Assembly: GCA_902496015.1 (NCBI GenBank)
Contig: CABUZJ010000001.1
Coordinates: 62,001 to 126,000, forward strand
Length of the DNA: 64,000 nt
Direction: 5' to 3'
Origin: an uncultured Eubacteriales bacterium
Lineage (GTDB): Bacteria; Bacillota; Clostridia; Christensenellales; UBA1242
Numbering within the stretch: the first letter of the stretch is position 1; every line of letters starts with the position of its first letter. A program made the translations under genes and the position numbers. Shown piece after piece: positions 34,908-42,193 of the stretch. The notes under the pieces were generated by a model that did not search any database, was not told where the DNA came from, and saw only the letters and a list, made by a program, of their open reading frames with translations.

Positions 34908-35903
34908 TTATTTAACTTTACTTATTGCTACTGCTAAGGCAACTGTTGCTCCAACTATTGGGTTATTTCCCATGCCAATAAATCCCATCATGTCTACATG
35001 CGCAGGAACACTAGATGAACCAGCAAATTGTGCATCTCCGTGCATTCTTCCCATTGTGTCTGTTAGCCCATAACTTGCGGGACCTGCAGCCACATTGTCT
35101 GGATGAAGTGTTCTGCCCGTGCCACCTCCACTTGCAACACTGAAATAATTTTTATTATGTTCAACAGCCCATTTTTTATAGGTTCCTGCAACAGGGTGTT
35201 GAAACCTTGTAGGATTAGTGCTGTTTCCAGTTATTGAAACATCAACTTTTTCTAGTTGCATAATTGCAACGCCTTCGCTAACACTGTCTGCACCATAAAC
35301 TTTAACATTGCTTCTTGACCCAGAACCAAATTTTTTTAACTCTTGAACAATTAGTTTATTTTTCTCATAGTCGAATTGGGTTTTAACATAAGTAAATCCG
35401 TTTATTCTAGAAATAATGTACGCTGCGTCTTTACCAAGGCCATTTAATATTATATTTAATGGTTTTTTACGAACTAAGTTTGCCGTGTTGGCAATTCCTA
35501 TTGCTCCTTCGGCAGCAGCAAAACTTTCGTGCCCTGCAAGGAAGCAAAAACTAGAAGTATTCTCATTTAAAAGCATACTTGCTAAATTGCCATGGCCAAT
35601 ACCCACTTGTCTTATATCTGCCACCGAACCTTCAACGCAAAAGGCTTGCAAACCTTCACCTAAAATTTTTGCAATTTCGGTTGCTCTTCGTTCGCCTTTT
35701 ATTATTGCAACGGCAGCACCAACAGTGTATGCCCAAACGGCATTATCAAAGCATATAGGTTGAATGCCTTTTACAATGTCATGAACATTAACATTTGCTT
35801 CTTGGCAAATAACTTTTGCTTGTTCCAAAGATTGAATATTATTTTGTTTTAAGTAAGCATTAATTTTTGTTATTCGTTTTTCTTTTCCTTCAAAATCTAT
35901 CAT
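34908..35903 (-). CDS. GGGtGRT protein
   Basis: The 331-residue soluble protein carries GGGTGRT at 259-265, the motif that names this uncharacterised family. It is rich in small residues, with GHGNLAS near 104-110, AGHESFAAAEGAIGIA near 123-138, and a glycine-rich C-terminal half (GSSSVPAHVDMMGFIGMGNNP). I see no cofactor motif I can name. AAGGAG precedes ATG. It starts 5 nt after the NifU-like gene and both share a promoter and terminator, which strongly suggests a joint role, perhaps in iron-sulfur or related metal chemistry. Confidence 0.85.
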   Translation of the reverse strand: MIDFEGKEKRITKINAYLKQNNIQSLEQAKVICQEANVNVHDIVKGIQPICFDNAVWAYTVGAAVAIIKGERRATEIAKILGEGLQAFCVEGSVADIRQVGIGHGNLASMLLNENTSSFCFLAGHESFAAAEGAIGIANTANLVRKKPLNIILNGLGKDAAYIISRINGFTYVKTQFDYEKNKLIVQELKKFGSGSRSNVKVYGADSVSEGVAIMQLEKVDVSITGNSTNPTRFQHPVAGTYKKWAVEHNKNYFSVASGGGTGRTLHPDNVAAGPASYGLTDTMGRMHGDAQFAGSSSVPAHVDMMGFIGMGNNPIVGATVALAVAISKVK

Positions 35904-35908
35904 TTTGC

Positions 35909-36601
35909 TTACTCCTTTCTTGGATCAACAAAGGTTACACCTTCATTAAACCTGCCATAAAATTTCTTATTGTTTAAAATTGCGTCATTTGGGTTAACAC
36001 CTTTTTTAATATCATCCATCATTTTGCCAATTGCTATATATTCATAACCAATTATTTCACGGTTCTTGTCTAATGCTAGTTGTGTAATGTAACCTTCTGC
36101 GGTATTTAAATATCTAACGCCTTTTGCTTTTGTTGAATAAATGGTTCCTACTTGGCTACAATTACCTTTACCTAAGTCTTCAAGACCAGCACCAATTTCT
36201 AGCCCACCAAGTGAAAAAGCCGATTGACTTCTTCCATAAACTATTTGTAAAAATAATTCTCTCATTGCCACATTAATAGCATCGCAAACTAAGTCTGTGT
36301 TTAATGCTTCTAAAATGGTTTTACCTGGTAATATTTCACCAGCCATTGCTGCAGAATGTGTCATTCCACTACAACCGATTGTTTCGATTAAAGCTTCTTC
36401 AATAATACCATTTTTTATGTTAAGTGTTAGTTTACAAGTGCCTTGTTGTGGTGCACAACCACCAATGCCATGTGTTAGCCCAGAAATATCTTTAATTTCT
36501 TTGGCATTTATCCATTTTCCTTCTTCTGGAATAGGAGCATTGGCATGGTTTGCTCCGTTTGAAATAGGACACATATTTTTAATATGTTTGCTATATTCCA
36601 T
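35909..36601 (-). CDS. NifU/IscU-like iron-sulfur scaffold protein
   Basis: The 230-residue protein resembles the NifU/IscU N-terminal scaffold: it has GGCAPQQGTC (Cys49, Cys56), the ETIGCSGMTHSAA segment with Cys77, and a further LVCDAI cysteine near 105, the usual spacing of cluster-ligating cysteines. The C-terminal third (from about 150) is an extension not found in IscU. No cysteine desulfurase gene is nearby. It is first in an operon with the GGGtGRT gene. AAGGAG precedes ATG. Confidence 0.85.
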   Translation of the reverse strand: MEYSKHIKNMCPISNGANHANAPIPEEGKWINAKEIKDISGLTHGIGGCAPQQGTCKLTLNIKNGIIEEALIETIGCSGMTHSAAMAGEILPGKTILEALNTDLVCDAINVAMRELFLQIVYGRSQSAFSLGGLEIGAGLEDLGKGNCSQVGTIYSTKAKGVRYLNTAEGYITQLALDKNREIIGYEYIAIGKMMDDIKKGVNPNDAILNNKKFYGRFNEGVTFVDPRKE

Positions 36602-36628
36602 TATGTTTTCTCCTTAATTTTATAAAAT

Positions 36629-36657
36629 ATTATAACATATTAAAAATTATTGACCAA
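36629..36657 (-). promoter_or_regulatory. Promoter of NifU-like/GGGtGRT operon
   Basis: Minus strand TTGGTC (36657-36652), 17 nt, TATAAT (36634-36629). Confidence 0.6.
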
Positions 36658-36683
36658 ATAAAAAATAAAAGTGTTTAATTGTT

Positions 36684-36711
36684 TTGAAAATTTTATGGCT
36701 TATGTTAAACT
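36684..36711 (+). promoter_or_regulatory. Promoter of YigZ-recX-acpS
   Basis: TTGAAA (36684-36689), 16 nt, TAAACT (36706-36711). Confidence 0.55.
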
Positions 36712-36729
36712 TGATTTAAGGAGAAATTT

Positions 36730-37365
36730 ATGGCAAACATTACTGAGTTTAAAACAGTTGAGGGAACCAATGCACTTGAAATGGTGGAAAAGCGTTCTCG
36801 TTTTATTGGTGTGGTTACTCATGTTGAAGATGTTAATGCAGTAAACGATTTTTTAGATAAACTAAGAAAAGCAAATAAAGATGCAAAGCACATTGCCTAT
36901 GCTTATAGTTTAGGGAAAGACAGGGCTGTTTCAAAAAATAATGATGATGGTGAACCAGCAGGTTCTGCAGGAATGCCAATAAGTGAAGCGCTGGCAAAAT
37001 CTGGGCTTACCGATTGTTTGGTTGCTGTTGTTAGATATTTTGGGGGAATAGAACTTGGCAAAAGTAAGTTAACAAGAACTTATTTTAATAGTGCTTTTGA
37101 AGCAATTAAAGATAGTAAAATTGTTAGAATGGTTGATTGTGCAATTTATGGGATAACTTTAAAATATCCTGATTTTGTGCCAGTGGGAACTTATTTAAGA
37201 GATAACCATTTACCAATAATATCAGCTGAATATGGCGATGTTGTTAGTTTAAGAGTTGCTTTCCCAGTAATTGAAGAAGACAGGTATTTGTCTGAAGTTA
37301 AAATGAAAATGAATGAAGAATTTATGTGCTCTAAAATAGACACAATGTTTTTAAGGTTTGATTAA
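36730..37365 (+). CDS. YigZ/IMPACT family protein
   Basis: The 211-residue protein has the YigZ core: KRSRFIGVV near 21-29, HIAYAYSLG near 54-62, NDDGEPAGSAGMPI near 73-86, and VVRYFGGIELGKSKLTR near 99-115. A smaller C-terminal domain follows. The family is related to eukaryotic IMPACT and may bind RNA or ribosomes; its exact role is unknown. AAGGAG precedes ATG. The stop TAATG overlaps recX by one base. Confidence 0.93.
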   Translation: MANITEFKTVEGTNALEMVEKRSRFIGVVTHVEDVNAVNDFLDKLRKANKDAKHIAYAYSLGKDRAVSKNNDDGEPAGSAGMPISEALAKSGLTDCLVAVVRYFGGIELGKSKLTRTYFNSAFEAIKDSKIVRMVDCAIYGITLKYPDFVPVGTYLRDNHLPIISAEYGDVVSLRVAFPVIEEDRYLSEVKMKMNEEFMCSKIDTMFLRFD

Positions 37366-37994
37366 TGGGAGTTATAACAGAAATTAGTTCACAAAAAAAT
37401 AAATCAAGGGTTAATCTGTTTATAGATAACTCCTTTTTTTGTGGCCTTATGACTGAAACGCTATTCAAATTTAACCTTAAAGTTGGTATGATTGTTGATG
37501 AGGAGAAGTTAAGGCAAGTTGTAATTGAAAGTGAAACACGGCGTGGCTTAAATTATGCCTTTGGGTTGGTTTCAAAAACACAATACACTAAAAAACAGAT
37601 AGAAACAAAGTTAAAAAATAAAGGATATAATGTTGATGTTATTGAACGAATATTGAATAAACTTAATGAATATGGCGGGTTAAATGATGAAAATTTTGCA
37701 TTAACTTATGCTTCAAATTCAAGATATAGTAAAAGAATGATAGAGCAAAAATTAAAAGAAAAAGGGATGGAAGATAGCATAATTAAAAATGCATTAAATA
37801 ACCTAAAAAGTGATAGCGAACACGATAAAATTACTGCAATTTCTGCAAAATATATGAAAAATAAGGAAAAAACACTGCAAAATTTAGACAAGCTTTTTAG
37901 ATATTTGGTGGGTAAAGGATTTGATTATGAATTAATAAAAAGTGAAATAGCAAAATTTAAGCAGAAGGAAGAAGATTATGAAAGTTGGGATTGA
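37365..37994 (+). CDS. recX: RecX regulatory protein
   Basis: The 209-residue protein has the three-helix repeats of RecX, with YAFGLVSKTQYTKKQIETKLKNKGY-type sequence (broken here by position, residues about 65-90) and LNDENFALTYASN near 103-115. RecX limits RecA filaments. It overlaps YigZ by one base and acpS by 17 bases. It is one of only two genes here that end in TGA. recA is not in the window. Confidence 0.9.
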   Translation: MGVITEISSQKNKSRVNLFIDNSFFCGLMTETLFKFNLKVGMIVDEEKLRQVVIESETRRGLNYAFGLVSKTQYTKKQIETKLKNKGYNVDVIERILNKLNEYGGLNDENFALTYASNSRYSKRMIEQKLKEKGMEDSIIKNALNNLKSDSEHDKITAISAKYMKNKEKTLQNLDKLFRYLVGKGFDYELIKSEIAKFKQKEEDYESWD

Positions 37995-38373
37995 CTTAGT
38001 TTTAGTAAAAAGATTTAGTAAAATGGCAGAAAACATAGATTCTTGCACAAAGGTGTTTACATTAAATGAAATTGAATATATTAAAACTAAAATTGGCAAT
38101 GTTGATTTAAGTGTAAAAAAATATAAACCTATTGAATATACTATTGCAGGGATATATGCCAGTAAAGAAGCGGTACTTAAAGCTTTTGGGGTGGGCATTG
38201 CAAAGGAAATTAACATTACAGATATAGAGATTACACATAATTGCAATGGTGCTTGTTGTGTGAATTTGCTTGGTAAAGCTAAGCAGTTTTCAAAAGACCA
38301 CCATTTTAAAAGCATTGAACTTAGTGTTAGCCATGATGGAGAATATGCAACTGCAATTTGTGCAATAATTTAA
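37978..38373 (+). CDS. acpS: Holo-[acyl-carrier-protein] synthase
   Basis: The 131-residue enzyme moves phosphopantetheine from CoA to the serine of acyl carrier protein. VGIDLV near the start holds the metal-binding Asp6, YASKEAVLKAFGVGI near 60-74 holds the glutamate, and LSVSHDGEYATA near the end is typical. The start AAGGAAG-AAGATT-ATG lies within recX. Target acpP is 6.8 kb upstream. Confidence 0.95.
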   Translation: MKVGIDLVLVKRFSKMAENIDSCTKVFTLNEIEYIKTKIGNVDLSVKKYKPIEYTIAGIYASKEAVLKAFGVGIAKEINITDIEITHNCNGACCVNLLGKAKQFSKDHHFKSIELSVSHDGEYATAICAII

Positions 38374-38435
38374 AGTAATTTTAATAAAATGTTAGTACTT
38401 TTGCTATTTTTTATGTTTTTTTTGCAAAATAGGTA

Positions 38436-38464
38436 TTGACATTTAAGTTGTAAAGTGGTATATT
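38436..38464 (+). promoter_or_regulatory. Promoter of repeat/coiled-coil protein gene
   Basis: Perfect TTGACA (38436-38441), 17 nt, TATATT (38459-38464). Confidence 0.75.
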
Positions 38465-38515
38465 TTACCCGAAATAAATTTAAGTGCGAATTTGGACGAA
38501 TTAGGAGGACAAATT

Positions 38516-40618
38516 ATGGCAATATATTATGAAAGGAAAAATTCACTTAACGAATTAAAACAAGATATGGCACAAGCACAAGCTAATTATGATAGAGTGC
38601 TTAGTTTGCTTGAAAACGCAATGGGTGGAAATACCGAAGCGCTTACTGTTATGCGTAAAAATAAAACAGAGAATTTGAAGAAATTAATTAATTCTTTTAG
38701 TAGAATGAGTGGAGCTAATTTTGCATTGCTTGTTAATACTGACCCTGATAAAGCAATTGAAGCACTTAAATATCAAACTAAAACATTAAATAGTTTTTTG
38801 AATAATTCAAGAATATGTATTGCTAATGTTATTGAAAATGATAATGGAAAGCAAGCAGTGAATGATGAATTTAAACAATTACAAAATTTCTTAAAAGAAG
38901 TTGATGCAAATCTTGATAATTATACAGCGCTTTCTAATGGTAATCCTAAATTAATGCAATATGCTAATTGGATATCTGCAAAAAGTAATGAACTTAAAGA
39001 TTTATTTAGTGAAAACATTAGTAATGAAAATAGAATAAGACAAAATTATAAAGTTATTGTTGATGATAAAGATCGCATACCTGTTTATGACAAGAGAAGT
39101 TGGGATAGAGATGGAATTTTAAATGTTAAACCAAATTCAGTAAATCAAGATAATAATGATGTTAAAAATGATCAAAATAACGACAATGCAATTATTCCAC
39201 CAGTAACAAATGTTGATGTTGATAAATCAACTGAAAATACTGATGTTAAAAATGATCAAAATAATGACAATGCAATTATTCCACCAGTAACAAATGTTGA
39301 TGTTGATAAATCAACTGAAAATACTGATGCTAAAAATGATCAAAATAATGACAATGCAATTATTCCACCAGTAACAAATGTTGATGTTGATAAATCATCT
39401 GAAAATACTGATGCTAAAAATGATCAAAGTAACGACAATGTAATTATTCCACCAGTAGTAGATATTAATGTAGATACAACTAATGATAATGAAGATTATA
39501 AAAAGCAATTAGAAGAAGAAAGAAAAAATCATGAAGCAACAGTTAATGAATTAGCAACTGTTTATGCAAAACAAGAAAAAAACAAGAAGAGGAATTTAAT
39601 AACTGGCATTGTTGCAGGAGTGCTTATTCTTGGGACTATTATTGGTAGTGGATTTATAGGTAAAGCATTTGGAAGAAAATCAGCCGCTGCAGATTTAAAA
39701 GATAAAGATGCAACCATTGTTGAGTTAAATGCAGATTTACAAGAAGCGTTAAATCAAATACAAACTTTAACAGGTGACAAAGAAGAAATTGAAAAGGCTT
39801 ATCAAGAATTTCAAAAGAAAGTTGAAGAGAGTGAACTTAAACATAACGAAACTTTGTTAAGTTGGCAGAAACTATTTAATGATGAAGTAGCTGAAAGGGA
39901 AAAATTGCAAGCACAATATGATGCACTTATGGCTGAACACGAACAATTAAAAATTGATTATGAAAATGCTATAAAAAATGATGATAGTGCATTAATCAAT
40001 AGTTTAAGAGAACGTATTGCATTGCAAGGGACTCAAATTAGTTCTTTAACTAATCAACTTAACGCAAAAGATAAAGAGTTAACTGATAAGATTAATGAAT
40101 ATAATGTGCTTGAAGAAAAATACAATGATTTAAAAGAACAACTTGAAAACCATGAGTGTGAATATCCTAGTGAATTGATTAATCAACTTAAAGCACAAGT
40201 TGCAGAAGCAGAACAAAAGGCTCAGCAAGCAGAACAAAAAGCTACCGAGGCAGAACAAAAAGCACAACAAGCCGAAGCAGATAGACTTGCAAGCGAGCAA
40301 GAAAAATTGCAAGCACAACAAGAAGCTGAACAGGCAAAACAAGAACTTGAAGCTTCTAAAAATGAATTGGAAAGAACTAAACAAGAATTGGCAGAAGCAA
40401 AAAATACGATAAAAGACCTTAATGATAAACTTGCAAGCATGGAAAAAGAAAATCAATATGGCGGGCAAGTTTCAAATGAAGGTGCTAACCAACAAGGTGG
40501 GGCAAGTCAAGTTACTGATAATGATAAAACACAAGGTAATGAAAACGAAGATAGCGGCCATGTTAGTGGCAATATCAATCGTGACCCACATGAAAGCGAC
40601 GATTATACAAGAGAATAA
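38516..40618 (+). CDS. Large repeat-bearing coiled-coil membrane protein, unknown
   Basis: The 700-residue protein has four parts: a helical N-terminal domain (1-185); a 28-residue tandem repeat (VKNDQNNDNAIIPPV type, about 215-322); one membrane helix (about 360-386, GIVAGVLILGTIIGSGFIG); and a long coiled coil (about 395-650) rich in Ala/Glu/Gln with AEQKAQQ repeats, ending in an acidic Asn/Gly tail. No signal peptide. AGGAGG precedes ATG 38516; an upstream in-frame start at 38492 is unlikely. It has a strong own promoter and terminator. A scaffold role at the membrane is inferred from the shape only. Confidence 0.8.
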   Translation: MAIYYERKNSLNELKQDMAQAQANYDRVLSLLENAMGGNTEALTVMRKNKTENLKKLINSFSRMSGANFALLVNTDPDKAIEALKYQTKTLNSFLNNSRICIANVIENDNGKQAVNDEFKQLQNFLKEVDANLDNYTALSNGNPKLMQYANWISAKSNELKDLFSENISNENRIRQNYKVIVDDKDRIPVYDKRSWDRDGILNVKPNSVNQDNNDVKNDQNNDNAIIPPVTNVDVDKSTENTDVKNDQNNDNAIIPPVTNVDVDKSTENTDAKNDQNNDNAIIPPVTNVDVDKSSENTDAKNDQSNDNVIIPPVVDINVDTTNDNEDYKKQLEEERKNHEATVNELATVYAKQEKNKKRNLITGIVAGVLILGTIIGSGFIGKAFGRKSAAADLKDKDATIVELNADLQEALNQIQTLTGDKEEIEKAYQEFQKKVEESELKHNETLLSWQKLFNDEVAEREKLQAQYDALMAEHEQLKIDYENAIKNDDSALINSLRERIALQGTQISSLTNQLNAKDKELTDKINEYNVLEEKYNDLKEQLENHECEYPSELINQLKAQVAEAEQKAQQAEQKATEAEQKAQQAEADRLASEQEKLQAQQEAEQAKQELEASKNELERTKQELAEAKNTIKDLNDKLASMEKENQYGGQVSNEGANQQGGASQVTDNDKTQGNENEDSGHVSGNINRDPHESDDYTRE
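39158..39480 (+). repeat. 84-bp tandem repeat, about 3.8 copies
   Basis: Copies begin at 39158, 39242, 39326 and 39410. The first three are nearly identical; the fourth has several changes and decays after about 70 bp. The period is a multiple of three, so copy number can change without a frameshift. Confidence 0.9.
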
Positions 40619-40625
40619 TAATTGT

Positions 40626-40654
40626 AAAAAGGCATTATTTGCCTTTTTCTTTTT
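40626..40654 (+). terminator. Terminator
   Basis: AAAAAGGC pairs with GCCTTTTT, followed by CTTTTT. Confidence 0.75.
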
Positions 40655-40662
40655 ATGTGAGA

Positions 40663-40691
40663 TTGACTTTAATAATAATTATTAATATAAT
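40663..40691 (+). promoter_or_regulatory. Promoter of lgt (leaderless layout)
   Basis: TTGACT (40663-40668), 17 nt, TATAAT (40686-40691). The -10 ends 6 nt before ATG 40698, so transcription should start at or within a base or two of the start codon. Confidence 0.75.
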
Positions 40692-40697
40692 TATATT

Positions 40698-41492
40698 ATG
40701 AACTATTTATTAAATAGAATTGCTTTTACGATAGGAAATACTGACATTTATTGGTATGGTATAATTATTGGCTTTGCAATTGCATTGGCATTTGGATTAT
40801 CTTTTACTTTGCTTAAAGTTAAAGGGTTACCAAAAGATACGCCTATTGATGTTTTTTTGGCGATTGTGCCACTTGGAATAGTTGGGGCTAGATTGTTCTC
40901 GGTGTTGTTTGAAGATGATACCACAATTTTAGATTTTTTTAAATTTAGAGAAGGTGGAATGAGCATAATTGGTGCAGTTATTGGTGGGGCAATTGGGCTT
41001 ATTATATTGTGTGTTGTTAAAAAATATAATTTTCTTAAAATTGCAGATTTAATTGTGCCAGTTTTAATTTTAGCACAGGCAATTGGTAGATGGGGAAATT
41101 TTGCAAATCAAGAAGTTTATGGATGGGTGGTAACTAATCCTAATTTTCAGTGGTTTCCCTTTGCGGTAAATATTGGTGGAACCTGGCATATGGCATTGTT
41201 CTTTTATGAATTTGTTCTTAATCTGTTGGGTTTTGTGCTTTTAATGTTTCTTTATTTTAAAACAAAGAAAACAGGGATTTGCGTTGGGACTTATTTAGTT
41301 TATTATGGGACAGTTAGGGTGATATTGGAAAGTTTTAGAGAAAACGAATATGTGCTAAAACTTGCTGGCCTTCCAATTTCTCAAATTTTAAGTGCGCTAT
41401 TTATTTGTGTTGGTATTGGAATTTTGATATTTATTAATATAAAAAAAGTGAATACAAAAGAAAAAGGAGAATCGGCAAATGAAAGAAAATGA
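40698..41492 (+). CDS. lgt: Prolipoprotein diacylglyceryl transferase
   Basis: The 264-residue, seven-helix membrane enzyme adds diacylglycerol to the lipobox cysteine of prolipoproteins. The signature GRWGNFANQEVYG is near residues 131-143, with YWYGIIIG near the start and GGMSIIGAVIGG near 93-104. There is no Shine-Dalgarno; the -10 box ends 6 nt before ATG, so the mRNA is probably leaderless. It ends in TGA, overlapping the next gene by 14 nt. Confidence 0.95.
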   Translation: MNYLLNRIAFTIGNTDIYWYGIIIGFAIALAFGLSFTLLKVKGLPKDTPIDVFLAIVPLGIVGARLFSVLFEDDTTILDFFKFREGGMSIIGAVIGGAIGLIILCVVKKYNFLKIADLIVPVLILAQAIGRWGNFANQEVYGWVVTNPNFQWFPFAVNIGGTWHMALFFYEFVLNLLGFVLLMFLYFKTKKTGICVGTYLVYYGTVRVILESFRENEYVLKLAGLPISQILSALFICVGIGILIFINIKKVNTKEKGESANERK

Positions 41493-42150
41493 AAAGACAT
41501 TTACCCAAAAGGAAGTGGATGAACAAGTTAAAAAAATGCTTACTGAATGTGAATTAAGAGTGAGTAAGCAAAGAGATAAAATTTTAGAACTTAAAAATGA
41601 AAATATAAATTTAATAAGAAAAATTGAAGAATATGACAAGAGAGAAGTGGAAGTGGCAACTGCAATTGAAAAATATCAAAGCAGGAATAAATATTTAGAA
41701 AATATTATTAAAATGCGTTGTGAACTTGAAATTTCAAGGCTAAATGAATTAAATGATTTTTTACATGACCATTATGATGATTTTGAAAGTGTTGCAGGAA
41801 AGCAACTTAACACAATTATTAATTCTCTTCAAGCATTTAGTAAAGATATAACAGAAGTGGAAGAAATAGGCAAAATTGAGCCTAGCAAAAGAACAGAAAC
41901 AAATAAAGAGAAAGACTTAGAAAAAAGGTATTACCAAATTATGTCTTTATATGAATATACTAAAGCTCAAAATGAAACAAGAAAAAGAGGTAGACCTAAA
42001 AAAGAAGAGCAAAATATTGAGACATTTTTAAAGCAGAAAAAGCAAGAAAAGGAAAAAGAAAAAGCCGAAAGTTTTGATTTTGAAGAAGCTTTAAATCCAA
42101 CTCAAAGTTTAGAAGAAATTATGAAAGTTGTTTTAGATGAAGAGCAATAA
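41479..42150 (+). CDS. Coiled-coil protein with AT-hook-like motif
   Basis: The 223-residue soluble protein has a long coiled coil (about 10-85), a helical middle, a KRGRPKK motif at 169-175 like eukaryotic AT-hooks that grip the minor groove of AT-rich DNA, then a Lys/Glu helix and an acidic end. AAAGGAG lies 10 nt before ATG, and the start overlaps lgt by 14 nt. No family is recognised. It could link DNA to a coiled-coil scaffold; this is inference. Confidence 0.7.
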   Translation: MKENEKTFTQKEVDEQVKKMLTECELRVSKQRDKILELKNENINLIRKIEEYDKREVEVATAIEKYQSRNKYLENIIKMRCELEISRLNELNDFLHDHYDDFESVAGKQLNTIINSLQAFSKDITEVEEIGKIEPSKRTETNKEKDLEKRYYQIMSLYEYTKAQNETRKRGRPKKEEQNIETFLKQKKQEKEKEKAESFDFEEALNPTQSLEEIMKVVLDEEQ

Positions 42151-42186
42151 AAAATAACCCAAATTTTTGTCTGGGTTATTTTTTAT
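42151..42186. terminator. Terminator between AT-hook gene and groEL
   Basis: AAATAACCCA pairs with TGGGTTATTT with T runs on both strands. Confidence 0.8.
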
Positions 42187-42193
42187 TAAATTT

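Noticed and set aside
39158..39480. Evenly spaced repeats, considered as a CRISPR array
   Set aside because: The 84-bp units are direct, contiguous and in frame within a protein gene; there are no unique spacers.
40130..40468. Minus-strand frames rich in Phe/Leu/Cys over the coiled-coil gene
   Set aside because: They are the antisense shadow of Glu/Lys/Gln codons and have no ribosome binding site.
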